In this document: positions 51,483 to 59,173 of the stretch, in pieces
How the letters are laid out: each line of letters begins with the position of its first letter
How positions within the stretch are numbered: the stretch's first letter is position 1
Source: an uncultured Muribaculaceae bacterium
GTDB taxonomy: Bacteria > Bacteroidota > Bacteroidia > Bacteroidales > Muribaculaceae
NCBI GenBank assembly: GCA_910579105.1
Contig: CAJTRT010000001.1
Span: 1 to 64,000 of the forward strand
DNA: 64,000 nucleotides
Direction: 5' to 3'
Translations under genes and position numbers: made by a program
Notes under the pieces: model-generated
The model's database searches: none
Seen by the model: the letters and a program-made list of their open reading frames with translations, nothing else
What the model was told of the DNA's origin: nothing

Positions 51483-53894
51483 TCACTTGGTTTTGCCGTC
51501 GCCGTAGTTGTAGCCGTAACCGTAGCCATAGCCGTAACCGTAGCGGTAGGTGTGGGAGTAGCCGTAGCGGCCCTGGTCGTTGCGGGTGCCGTTGAGGATG
51601 AGGGCCATGTTGCGGTATTTCTTCTCGTCGTAGAGGCGGTCGAGCTCGGGGAGCATGGAGCGGTCGAGCAGGCCGGCGCGGATGACGAAGAAGGTGCGGT
51701 CGGCGCACTTGTCGATGATCTGGGCGTCGGCCACGACCTCGATCGGGGGGCAGTCGATGAGGATGTAGTCGTAGGTGGCGCGGAGCTTGTCGATAAGCTC
51801 GGCGAACCGGGGCGATTCGAGCAGCTCGGTGGGGTTGGGGGGGATGGCACCTACGGGGAGTATGTCGAGGGCGGGGCACTGCGGGTCGCTGACCGTGAGC
51901 GCCGCGGTGTCGGAGGCCGCGCCGCTGAGGTACGCCGACAGGCCGCTCTCGGGCGAGCCGACATAGGCCGAGGTGGAGCCGTGGCGCATGTCGCCGTCGA
52001 TGACGAGCACCCGCCTGCCTTTGAGGGCCACGGCCACGCCGAGGTTCACGGTGATGAACGATTTGCCGGAGCCTGGGTTGAAGGAGGTCACGGCGATCAC
52101 CTTGCCCCCCTCGGCTGAGTTGCACATGAACTCGACGTTGGTGCGCAGCACGCGGAAGGCTTCGTTGATGATGTCGCGCTTTCCTTCCTTGACGATGACG
52201 GTGGTCTTGGTATCGACGGTCTTGCTGTCGCCTTTGCGGCCGCGGGGCGCGTATTGCGGAATCTCGCCCAGGAACGGTATGGCGAGGTCCTCGATATCCT
52301 TTCTGCCTCGTAGCTTCGTGTTGTTGGCCTCTTTCAGGAATATTATGCCGAAAGGAATCGCCAGGCCGAGCAGGAAGCTGATGGCCAGGATGCTGGTCTT
52401 GTCGGGCGACGTGGGTCCGAAGCTGGCGGGCTTGTTCACGATCCGGGTGTTGTAGGCCGTGAAGGCCTGCGACAGCTCGTTTTCCTCGCGCTTCTGCAAC
52501 AGGAAGAGGTAGAGCGATTCCTTGACTTTCTGCTGTCGTTCCACCGACAGGAGGTATTTTGCCTGCGAGGGGTTGGACGCGATTTTGGAGGTGGTCGAAG
52601 CCTGGGTGCTCCGCAGGTTGTTGAGCTGCGTGGTGAGGGCGATTATGGAGTTGTCGACCGAGGCGAGCATCGCCTGGCGTATCTGGTCGAGCTGGCGGTC
52701 GAGCTGCATTACCAGCGGGTTCTTGTCGGACGACTTTTCAAGCAGCGAGTTGCGTTGCAGCACCAGGGCGTTGTATTCGCCGATCTGCGACTGTATGCTG
52801 GCGTTCTCCACCCCAGAATTGGTCGGAAGCAGCCTGTCGCGGCTGTTGTCGGCCCCGATGTACGATTTGATGTAGCGGGTGAGCTGCAGCTGGTTGTTGA
52901 GATCGAGCATCTCCTGGGAAATCTGCTGGTTCTGCGACATGTACATCGACGAGGCGGCGGCAACGTCGGGAATCAGATGGGTGCTCTTGTAGGAGGAGAT
53001 GTCGGAATCGACGTTGCCGAGTTCCGATTCGATCACTCCCAGGCGCTCGTTTATGAAGTTGGAGGTCGAGACGGCGATCTGGTTCTTGTCGCGTATCCAG
53101 TATTCGTTGTAGACCCCTATCAGGGTGTTGATCACATCCTGCGCGCGCTGGGTCGACTGGTCGGTGATGGTGATGTTTATCACCGTGCCTTTGTCGTTGC
53201 TCATAGCCACGGTGAGACGGGAGTCGTATCCTCCGGCGGTGACGGCCACGGGGGCTTTCACCACGTCGAGGCGCGTGTCGGCGTCTTTGTCGAATCCGGC
53301 CGCGGGTGCGACGACCATCGGGCCGATGCCGGTCTGTATTGTGTCGCCCAGCGCCCCGGTGTATTCCTGCCCGTCAAAGTCGAGGTCGGCGGATTTCAGG
53401 CCGCTGATGCTTACCCGGCCACCTTTCGCGACTTCTACGGAGAAAGCCGCGCTGCCGTTTTCGGGAAAGCCTGGCATGGCGACTTTTACCGGAAGGTTCG
53501 CCCCGTAGGCTACGGTCTTGTGGAAACGGCCGGGGAGGTAATAGTTCATGTCGAGATCCAGGCGGCGCGCCACCTCCTCCATGAGGTCGGCCGACTTGAT
53601 GGTGGTTATCTCGTTCTGTATGTTGGTCTTGTTCTGGAAGAGGCCGAAGTCGCCGAAGTCCTCTCCCCCCATCGATTTGCCTGCCGAGTCGTCCTTGATG
53701 AGGATGGATGCCGTGGTGGTGTAGACGTTGGGCGTGCGGAGCAGGTATGTGACACCAGCGCCCACGCACACGAAGAGCGACAGCAGCACCCAGGGCCAGT
53801 AGTGCAGCGTGCGGTACAGGATGTCGGTCAGGGGCACCGAGCCGCTGTTGCCCGGATTTTTCTTCTTGGTCTGTATCGTGGTCAGTTCCGCCAT
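51483..53894 (-). CDS. wzc: Polysaccharide co-polymerase / BY-type tyrosine kinase (Wzc-like)
   Basis: An 803-aa inner-membrane protein controlling chain length and export. Residues about 25-50 form the first membrane helix (HYWPWVLLSLFVCVGAGVTY), preceding a long periplasmic Wzz part with coiled coil (about 260-480); second helix near 510-530. The kinase domain follows: Walker A AVTSFNPGSGKSFITVNLGV near 605, A' VLVIDGDMRHGSTSAYVG, B YILIDCPPIEVVADAQII. The C-terminus is a tyrosine tail (YGYSHTYRYGYGYGYGYGYN) for autophosphorylation. IPPNPTELL is encoded by a C7 run (51837-51843). Partner of the Wza-like lipoprotein 3 bases upstream. Confidence 0.95.
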   Translation of the reverse strand: MAELTTIQTKKKNPGNSGSVPLTDILYRTLHYWPWVLLSLFVCVGAGVTYLLRTPNVYTTTASILIKDDSAGKSMGGEDFGDFGLFQNKTNIQNEITTIKSADLMEEVARRLDLDMNYYLPGRFHKTVAYGANLPVKVAMPGFPENGSAAFSVEVAKGGRVSISGLKSADLDFDGQEYTGALGDTIQTGIGPMVVAPAAGFDKDADTRLDVVKAPVAVTAGGYDSRLTVAMSNDKGTVINITITDQSTQRAQDVINTLIGVYNEYWIRDKNQIAVSTSNFINERLGVIESELGNVDSDISSYKSTHLIPDVAAASSMYMSQNQQISQEMLDLNNQLQLTRYIKSYIGADNSRDRLLPTNSGVENASIQSQIGEYNALVLQRNSLLEKSSDKNPLVMQLDRQLDQIRQAMLASVDNSIIALTTQLNNLRSTQASTTSKIASNPSQAKYLLSVERQQKVKESLYLFLLQKREENELSQAFTAYNTRIVNKPASFGPTSPDKTSILAISFLLGLAIPFGIIFLKEANNTKLRGRKDIEDLAIPFLGEIPQYAPRGRKGDSKTVDTKTTVIVKEGKRDIINEAFRVLRTNVEFMCNSAEGGKVIAVTSFNPGSGKSFITVNLGVAVALKGRRVLVIDGDMRHGSTSAYVGSPESGLSAYLSGAASDTAALTVSDPQCPALDILPVGAIPPNPTELLESPRFAELIDKLRATYDYILIDCPPIEVVADAQIIDKCADRTFFVIRAGLLDRSMLPELDRLYDEKKYRNMALILNGTRNDQGRYGYSHTYRYGYGYGYGYGYNYGDGKTK

Positions 53895-53897
53895 TGC

Positions 53898-54734
53898 TTA
53901 TCGTGTTAGTGTGAGTATGAGAGTGACGATAGTGAGCGCGGCCGTTCCCATCGAGATCCAGAACGACGGGGTGTAGGGCGTGTTGCCGTTGGGGGTTGTC
54001 TCGCGTTTCATCTTATCGTTCGGCGCGACATAGATAACGTCGTCCTGCTGGAGGTAGTACACGGGCGACGATGCCAGCTCCCGCGCGTTGAGCAGGTTGA
54101 CGCGGTAGGCTTCCTGGCGCCCCTCACCGAGTTTGCGGAGCACCAGGATGTTCTCGCGCATGCCGTTGATGTTGAGGTCGCCGGCCATTGCGATCGCGTC
54201 GATTATGGTCATGTGGTCGCGGTTGAACTCGTAGCGCCCCGGCGAGGCAACCTCGCCGATTATGGAGATGCCCGTGTTGGCGAACTCCACGGTCACTATC
54301 GGGTCCTTCACCAGGTCGCGGCTTACGAGCTGGTCGTAGATGTATTCGGCTATCTGCTCGCGCGTCATCCCCGCTATATGCAGTTTGCCTATGACTGGGA
54401 AGTTTATGTCGCCTGAGGAGTCGACGGTGTAGTAGGATGTCTGGCCGTTACCGTTGCTGGCAGCTGAGCCGGAGTTGCTGGTCGCCGAGGTAGTTGTCGA
54501 CAGTCGGTTCTGGACCTGGATGAGGTTGAACAGCGCCGACAGCGCCGGATCCTGGGTGTTGACCATGATCGACAGCTTGTCTTCGGGTTTGACCTTTATC
54601 TCGAGGATTCTTTCAGCCCTGACGATCGACCCGTTGTTAAGCTCCGGGAAATATGTGATGTTCTTTGGCGTGGAGCAGGAGCTGAGCAGCAGCGTGGCCG
54701 CGGCGAGTCCCGATGTGATGAGTTTTAAGCGCAT
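53898..54734 (-). CDS. wza: Polysaccharide export lipoprotein (Wza-like)
   Basis: A 278-aa outer-membrane export protein. Lipoprotein signal MRLKLITSGLAAATLLLSSC with lipobox LLSSC, then TPKNITYFPELNNGS, a first Poly_export part (IKVKPEDKLSIMVNTQDPAL), PVIGKLHIAGMTREQIAEYI, and SLBB-type beta-grasp parts (VTVEFANTGISIIGEVASPG, ending NREN-like NINGMRENILVLRKL). A C-terminal hydrophobic helix (FWISMGTAALTIVTLILTL) is typical of the Bacteroidetes subgroup. ATG 54734 gives the signal; the upstream extension is a shadow. It is placed between upxY and wzc. Confidence 0.93.
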   Translation of the reverse strand: MRLKLITSGLAAATLLLSSCSTPKNITYFPELNNGSIVRAERILEIKVKPEDKLSIMVNTQDPALSALFNLIQVQNRLSTTTSATSNSGSAASNGNGQTSYYTVDSSGDINFPVIGKLHIAGMTREQIAEYIYDQLVSRDLVKDPIVTVEFANTGISIIGEVASPGRYEFNRDHMTIIDAIAMAGDLNINGMRENILVLRKLGEGRQEAYRVNLLNARELASSPVYYLQQDDVIYVAPNDKMKRETTPNGNTPYTPSFWISMGTAALTIVTLILTLTR

Positions 54735-54775
54735 CTTCTTAATTGACTTCGTAATATTTCTATGTGTGCTGATGT

Positions 54776-55381
54776 TCAGCGGCGCTTGAGCGGTTCCAGG
54801 TCGAGCGCGTTGATGGAGACCATGGCGCATCCGAGAATGTCGACCCGTATGACCAGTTCGCTCTTGCCGTCTGATGTATGTGCTATTTCCCCCTCGAGCC
54901 CTTTGAGTTTTCCTCTGACTACCACGACTTTGTCGTTTACCTTATACGGGGTGTCGACGATGGTCACCGGAATGTCGGACTGTCCGAGCATGAACCGCAG
55001 CGTGTCGATTTCTTTCTGCGGTATGACGGCGAGGGGCTTCGGCATCGAGCCGGTTGCGGCTCCCGCCTTGTTCGTCATGAAGCGGTTGATATACGGGAGC
55101 CTGACAATCTCCCTGCGTTCCTGCTCGGTGCATTTGACGAATACCATGGCCGGGAGCAGCACTTTGTCGACCTTTGCCTTCCTGCCGTTCTTCCATACGC
55201 GTATCACGGTCTGTGACGCCACATATGTCTCGTGGCCCGACTGCCGCAGCTTTTCCCGCACGGTTTTCTCGGTGTTGTTCTTGACGATTGCCACGAACCA
55301 TTTGCGGCCTTCCACGCCTACGGCGTCGCCAACGCCTGATGGCGCTGCCGTAACGCTCTCGGTATCAGTAAGGATACTCAT
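54776..55381 (-). CDS. upxY: UpxY-type transcription antiterminator (NusG paralogue)
   Basis: A 201-aa NusG-like factor, always the first gene of Bacteroides capsular loci, which rides RNA polymerase and prevents early termination in its own long operon. NGN domain: KWFVAIVKNNTEKTVREKLR then ETYVASQTVIRVWKNGRKAK, KVLLPAMVFVKCTEQERREI and NRFMTNKAGAA; KOW-like end: NDKVVVVRGKLKGLEGEI. ATG 55381 is chosen because the promoter at 55447-55478 starts the mRNA near 55440. UpxZ, the usual trans-inhibitor encoded next to UpxY in B. fragilis, is absent. Confidence 0.93.
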   Translation of the reverse strand: MSILTDTESVTAAPSGVGDAVGVEGRKWFVAIVKNNTEKTVREKLRQSGHETYVASQTVIRVWKNGRKAKVDKVLLPAMVFVKCTEQERREIVRLPYINRFMTNKAGAATGSMPKPLAVIPQKEIDTLRFMLGQSDIPVTIVDTPYKVNDKVVVVRGKLKGLEGEIAHTSDGKSELVIRVDILGCAMVSINALDLEPLKRR

Positions 55382-55404
55382 TATGGCAGAAGTTGTGTGC
55401 TTGG

Positions 55405-55443
55405 CCAAAATAAGCGTCTCTTCCGAAGAGATGCTTATTTTGG
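55405..55443 (-). promoter_or_regulatory. 5'-terminal stem-loop of the polysaccharide operon mRNA
   Basis: ccaaaataagcgtctcttc (55405-55423) pairs with 55425-55443 over 19 positions, one being a G-U type mismatch. In the minus-strand transcript starting near 55440 this forms a hairpin at the very 5' end. It spans the left recombination repeat, so it exists only in the present promoter orientation. Confidence 0.65.
55416..55432 (+). repeat. Left inverted repeat of a candidate invertible promoter
   Basis: gtctcttccgaagagat; its exact reverse complement stands at 55691-55707. The core is itself nearly palindromic (TCTCTT-CCG-AAGAGA), as expected for a recombinase site. Confidence 0.7.
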
Positions 55444-55446
55444 GCG

Positions 55447-55478
55447 CAAAATTACATAAAAACTCCGACTTGTGCAAA
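55447..55478 (-). promoter_or_regulatory. Promoter of the polysaccharide operon, inside the invertible segment
   Basis: TTTG (55478-55475), exactly 20 bases, TAATTTTG (55454-55447) on the minus strand, pointing at upxY. It lies 15 bases inside the left repeat, so inversion of 55433-55690 would turn it towards tRNA-Ser and silence the operon. Confidence 0.8.
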
Positions 55479-55690
55479 CAGTATTGTGTGGTGTCGGTAG
55501 AGGTGGTGAGTAAACGGCTACATAACACGCCTGGGAAGCGATAGGACGTGCCTCCCGGCCATCGGATCGACGCGCCTCCAAAACTATGTGCCGGGCGGTT
55601 GTGTCGCCGGCGGTTCGTGAATGGTTGGATTTATCCGGGTTTCGGCTGGGCGGAATCCGCTGATACCCAATCATTTGCCAAGTGGCCATT

Positions 55691-55707
55691 ATCTCTTCGG
55701 AAGAGAC
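55691..55707 (-). repeat. Right inverted repeat of a candidate invertible promoter
   Basis: atctcttcggaagagac, a perfect 17-bp inverted copy of 55416-55432. In direct orientation the two sites differ at the centre (CCG versus CGG), so the inverted relationship is the better match. Confidence 0.7.
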
Positions 55708-55775
55708 AGTGATTATCCGGCGGAGTGATGATGCCGTTTGTCTCGGTGTTTTCCGGCTGTCTGGTGGACGCGTAA

Positions 55776-55808
55776 TAAAAAAGCCGCGGGCCTGTTGGCC
55801 GGCGGCTT
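55776..55808 (-). terminator. Terminator of tRNA-Ser
   Basis: AAGCCGC (55781-55787) pairs with GCGGCTT (55802-55808), with an inner GGCC/GGCC stem; six T follow on the minus strand. It ends the tRNA transcript before the invertible segment. Confidence 0.85.
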
Positions 55809-55812
55809 GTCG

Positions 55813-55897
55813 CGGAAAGAGAGGGATTCGAACCCCCGGAGGTGTGACCCTCGTCGGTTTTCAAGACCGATGCAATCGACCACTCTGCCATCTTTCC
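55813..55897 (-). tRNA. tRNA-Ser (anticodon TGA)
   Basis: Minus-strand gene of 85 nt. The 7-bp acceptor stem GGAAAGA/TCTTTCC, a D-arm (GCAGAGTGGTCGATTGC), anticodon arm CGGTCTTGAAAACCG with TGA, a long class II variable arm (CGAGGGTCACACCTCC region), and the T-arm GGGGGTTCGAATCCC. Discriminator G; CCA is not encoded. The long variable arm and TGA anticodon fit serine. It has its own promoter and terminator, and marks the right edge of the polysaccharide locus. Confidence 0.97.
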
Positions 55898-55941
55898 TCG
55901 CGGTATGTGTGATACGGGGGTGTCAGCCGCCGTATATGGCG

Positions 55942-55973
55942 CGAAGTTAGCAATAGTTTCCCATAGAGCCAAA
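55942..55973 (-). promoter_or_regulatory. Promoter of tRNA-Ser
   Basis: TTTG (55973-55970), 20 bases, TAACTTCG (55949-55942) on the minus strand, about 45 bases before the mature tRNA 5' end. Confidence 0.75.
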
Positions 55974-56083
55974 TTTCGCCTCGGTTTTTACGCGTTTGAT
56001 GCCAAATGTCGGATTCCTGTCGTATTTCGGGCCGGGAGCCGTGAGGGAGATCCGGGAATTCACATTAGTTTTTAAACAGCTTC

Positions 56084-57361
56084 TTAGCGCAGGGCTTCCC
56101 CTCCGTTGAGCCTCAGGGAGGCGTACATGGTGGCGGCCAGGGCGACGAAGAGCAGAAGACTGCCGACGAGCAGCGCGGCCTGCGAGACGTTCAGCATTAT
56201 GAAGCACAGGCCGTAGATGGCCGCGAGCATGAGGCATATCGACAGGCCGACTATGCGCGACCGCAGTATCAGCCACATATAGGCGGTGATAAGGCCGACG
56301 GTCATTACCGCCGCCACGGCGTATGCCGCCGCGAAAGACGCGTGCTCCGCCAGCGCAAGCAGCAGGGAGTAGAATATGACCAGCGCGGCCCCGATCAGCA
56401 TGTAATTGAACAGCGGGATGGGTCTGCGTTTCACGACTTCCACGAAGAACACACCGGTGAATGTCAGCAGGATTATGATGAAAGCGTATTTGATCGCGCG
56501 CACGACTTTCTGGTAGCGGTCGACCCCCACGAGGAAGTCCGCGCCGATGTACTCATTGTCGGCGGTTATTTCCCGCGAGTCATAAGAGGTGAGTTCCCAG
56601 GCGGCTGAAAAGTCCCGTTTCCAGACCTCGCGTTTGTCGGGTAGCCGGTCCCCCTGGAACGAGGGATTGGCGGCCTCGCCGTTGATGTGGATGGTTGATC
56701 GCGCCCCGACCGGCTTGACATAGATTCCGCCCGAACCTTTCAGGTCAAGTTCGGTGCTGTAATCTATGGTTGCCGGCAGATTGTCGAGATTTATGCGGGC
56801 GTATAGTCCCGCGCCGTCGCGTTTCCAGTTCACGACGCGCCCGGCGATGGTCAGCGGGCCGGCCCATTTGACGCTGCCCGGGTCCAGTCTTAGTCTGACG
56901 ATTCCCTTGCCTGATTGAAACGAGAGGCTGTCGCGGGAAAAAGCGCCGCTAATATTAACCTTCGCGTTAAATACTTCGGCCTCATAGATGCCGCGGTGGA
57001 GGCGCTGGGTCGCCACGGAGGCGGTGCAGGTGAAATCAGCCGGAGTCACCAGCGTGGAGTCAGCCCTGGTTTCTGTGAAAACCGGGCCGTCGATTCTAAC
57101 CGGGCCGCCCCATTGTCCCGCTATGCGGGCCGCCACCTCGTTGTTGCGGGATTCGCGCGAATAGGCCATGCCCCACACCATGCCGGCACCTATCATCAGG
57201 CATCCGGCGATTATTACCAGCAGGATTATTTTTGTACCGTAGGGGGTGGTGCCGCCCGGCTTGCCGGCGCCGGGAGAGGGCTGGTATCCGGGTCGCGGGT
57301 ACTGCGGGTAGGTGTACTGCTCGAAACCCGGCACTGGTGGCGGAGTTGGCTTCTGTGCCAT
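56084..57361 (-). CDS. creD: CreD-like inner membrane protein
   Basis: A 425-aa member of the CreD family. Pro-rich cytoplasmic start (PPPVPGFEQYTYPQYPRPGY), one helix at about 44-66, then a large periplasmic beta-rich part (about 70-290, including DLKGSGGIYVKPVGARST and GADFLVGVDRYQKVVRAIKY), and six C-terminal helices starting FIIILLTFTGVFFVEVVKRR with the family motif PIPLFNYMLIGAALVIFYSL. CreD is a CreBC-regulated envelope protein in E. coli; its role in Bacteroidetes is unclear. No CreBC is seen here. It follows a shorter paralogue by 6 bases. Confidence 0.85.
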   Translation of the reverse strand: MAQKPTPPPVPGFEQYTYPQYPRPGYQPSPGAGKPGGTTPYGTKIILLVIIAGCLMIGAGMVWGMAYSRESRNNEVAARIAGQWGGPVRIDGPVFTETRADSTLVTPADFTCTASVATQRLHRGIYEAEVFNAKVNISGAFSRDSLSFQSGKGIVRLRLDPGSVKWAGPLTIAGRVVNWKRDGAGLYARINLDNLPATIDYSTELDLKGSGGIYVKPVGARSTIHINGEAANPSFQGDRLPDKREVWKRDFSAAWELTSYDSREITADNEYIGADFLVGVDRYQKVVRAIKYAFIIILLTFTGVFFVEVVKRRPIPLFNYMLIGAALVIFYSLLLALAEHASFAAAYAVAAVMTVGLITAYMWLILRSRIVGLSICLMLAAIYGLCFIMLNVSQAALLVGSLLLFVALAATMYASLRLNGGEALR

Positions 57362-57367
57362 ATGGAA

Positions 57368-58006
57368 TCAGTTGAGGGTCAGTTCCTCGTCGACCAGTTT
57401 GAGCCGGAGGGTGAAGTACATGGCAAGGGCTATAAGGGCGAAGAGCACCAGGCTGCCGATCAGCAGCGCCATAGAGCCGAGATACAGCAGGAGGAGGATC
57501 ACGGCGTATTCCGATGCCAGGATGCCGACTGCCGTCGCTACGGCTTTGCGATTGGCGGTCAGGCCGTTGACGAACCAGCCGATCAGGCCGACGGTCATCA
57601 GGCTCACGATCGTGTACGCGGCCGCGAACGGCATCAGTTCGGACAGCGAGAGCAGCAACAGATAGAACAGGCACAGCGCGCACCCCACGAGGCCGTATTG
57701 CAGATAGTTGATCCGCTTGCGGAACGCTACCTCGATAAGCATGAGCGAGACGGTGGAAATCGCTATCACCGCGAAGCTGTAAAGGGTTGATTCCGTAATC
57801 ATCGAGCGGCTTGCGGCCGAGAGCAGTTTGGCTCCGGCCCGGCTCGCGCTCAGCGAGTCAACGCCGCTGGCCGCTATGGAGAGTATGCCGGCCATCGCCA
57901 GAGCGAACAAGGTATGCAGCCCCAGCCAGCCCATTGTGTATTTATACGGTTTCCCGGCAGTTGCCGGCTGTGATTGATTGGTGGCGTTATTCTGGTCCAT
58001 GGTCAT
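57368..58006 (-). CDS. Short CreD-like paralogue (membrane half only)
   Basis: A 212-aa membrane protein. After a polar start (MDQNNATNQSQPATAGKP) come one helix, a short loop, and six helices that align with the C-terminal part of the neighbouring CreD: VSLMLIEVAFRKRINYLQYG then LVGCALCLFYLLLLSLSELM and LMTVGLIGWFVNGL. It lacks the 220-residue periplasmic part. It is the promoter-proximal gene of the pair, so it is translated, not a decayed end. Function unknown; perhaps a partner of full-length CreD. Confidence 0.78.
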   Translation of the reverse strand: MTMDQNNATNQSQPATAGKPYKYTMGWLGLHTLFALAMAGILSIAASGVDSLSASRAGAKLLSAASRSMITESTLYSFAVIAISTVSLMLIEVAFRKRINYLQYGLVGCALCLFYLLLLSLSELMPFAAAYTIVSLMTVGLIGWFVNGLTANRKAVATAVGILASEYAVILLLLYLGSMALLIGSLVLFALIALAMYFTLRLKLVDEELTLN

Positions 58007-58034
58007 TATGGTTTGGGAGATTGGCTGTTCGGTG

Positions 58035-58066
58035 CGAAGTTATGGATAATTGCCGGGATATCCAAA
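58035..58066 (-). promoter_or_regulatory. Promoter of the CreD-like pair
   Basis: TTTG (58066-58063), 20 bases, TAACTTCG (58042-58035) on the minus strand, with a short leader to the ATG at 58006. The -33 box nearly touches the stop of the Dus gene. Confidence 0.75.
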
Positions 58067-58071
58067 TATGT

Positions 58072-58995
58072 TCAGGCGTTTAACGCCGCGCGGTATTTCG
58101 CCATGGAGGTCGCCTTGTGGAGATGTTTGAGAAAACGCCGGGGAAATAGTGTGTCGGGAATCTGGAACTCCCAGAACGGCTTGATTTTCGACAGAATCTG
58201 CGCGTCGCCGCAGAGGGTGGCCGCGTAATCCGTCAGCACGGCATCGTGGAGCGCCAGTACGCGCGTCCGCAATTCTTCGGCGTCCATTTCGATGCCGGAA
58301 CGCCATTCCAGGCCGAGCGACGGCCTGGCGAGCAGTCCGCGGCCCGCCATCAGTCCGTCAAGACCGGGATAGCGTTCGGCGGTGCGCCGCATGTCGTCGA
58401 GCGACAGGAGGTCGCCGTTGAACACCACCGGGTGTGCCGCGGCGGCGAGGAACTCCTCGAACTCGCCTGTGTGCGGCTCGCCTCCGTACTGCTGCGCCGC
58501 GACCCGGGGATGCACGGCGATCCGTTCCAGCGGCATGTCGTTGAGCGTGTCGATCATGTCTCGCCATTCGTCGGGCTTTTCCAGCCCCAGGCGTGTTTTG
58601 ACTGACAGGCGCAGCCCCGGAAATTCCGTCGCGGCGATTTCCCCGATTTCGCGCAGCAGCCCGGGCTTGCGAATCAGGGCCGCCCCCCGTCCGTGGCGTG
58701 TCTGCGGCGGAAACGGGCAGCCGAGGTTCAGGTCGAGCGTGGCGCTGCCCGAGGCCTCCACCGCCTTGGCGATGACGCGGAATTCCGCGGCGTCGCGGAA
58801 CAGCGCCTGCGGTGCCAGTGCCAGCCCCGGATTGTTTTCCGGTGCGATATCGGCCCTGTCGCGGCGCCGCGTCTCCCCTTTCTCGACCCGCAGGAACGGG
58901 GTGTAATATGTGTCTATGCCGCCGAAAACAGCGGCGTGGTGGCGGCGCCATGCCGCTTGCGTGTGCCCCTGCAACGGGGCGGCGTAAATCTTCAT
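58072..58995 (-). CDS. tRNA-dihydrouridine synthase family flavoprotein
   Basis: A 307-aa FMN enzyme of the Dus type reducing uridine in tRNA with NADPH. Opening MKIYAAPLQGHTQAAWRRHH (APLQG/APM motif), then LDLNLGCPFPPQTRHGRGAA with the catalytic Cys in GCP, LRLSVKTRLGLE, RIAVHPRVAAQQYGGEP, VFNGDLLSLDD and GLMAGRGLLARPSL. ATG 58995 gives the family start; the longer open frame upstream is an antisense artefact of the CotH gene. TATCTTCG at 59020-59013 (minus) is its -7 element. Substrate position in tRNA not predictable. Confidence 0.92.
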   Translation of the reverse strand: MKIYAAPLQGHTQAAWRRHHAAVFGGIDTYYTPFLRVEKGETRRRDRADIAPENNPGLALAPQALFRDAAEFRVIAKAVEASGSATLDLNLGCPFPPQTRHGRGAALIRKPGLLREIGEIAATEFPGLRLSVKTRLGLEKPDEWRDMIDTLNDMPLERIAVHPRVAAQQYGGEPHTGEFEEFLAAAAHPVVFNGDLLSLDDMRRTAERYPGLDGLMAGRGLLARPSLGLEWRSGIEMDAEELRTRVLALHDAVLTDYAATLCGDAQILSKIKPFWEFQIPDTLFPRRFLKHLHKATSMAKYRAALNA

Positions 58996-59086
58996 CCGTG
59001 TGGTAGTTTGCGCGAAGATACGCTTTTTCTTCCGATGCCCGGATAGGTGCCGGTTGGTTAATTGTGGTGAAAACCATGGCATGCGG

Positions 59087-59117
59087 TTGCGCGTGATAGC
59101 GGAAATGCATAAATTTG
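59087..59117 (+). promoter_or_regulatory. Promoter of the CotH lipoprotein gene
   Basis: TTG (59087-59089), 20 bases, TAAATTTG (59110-59117). Transcription would start near 59124, which supports ATG 59174 over the upstream in-frame starts. Confidence 0.75.
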
Positions 59118-59173
59118 CGAAAGAATACTTTTTAACGAAAAACAGGAGCGTCCGCGCTCCGGCCAATCTATCA

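Noticed and set aside
51497..51560. CRISPR-like repetition
   Set aside because: The periodicity is a coding hexanucleotide repeat for the Wzc tyrosine tail, with no spacers.
53666..53670. C6 runs in wzc (around 53665), GT4 (49375) and the Dus gene (58682) as phase switches
   Set aside because: All in frame and at six bases no longer than expected by chance in GC-rich coding DNA.
55382..55528. 49-codon N-terminal extension of upxY
   Set aside because: It would cross the promoter and the inverted repeat; NusG similarity starts later.
55416..55707. The 17-bp inverted repeats as ordinary terminators
   Set aside because: Neither is placed after a gene end with a T run: the tRNA has its own terminator at 55776-55808, and the left copy lies inside the upxY leader.
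55813..55973. Integrative element inserted at tRNA-Ser
   Set aside because: No integrase, no duplicated tRNA end and no mobility genes nearby; adjacency alone is weak.
59000..59173. 58-codon extension of the CotH protein
   Set aside because: A consensus promoter lies at 59087-59117 and the lipoprotein signal starts at 59174.
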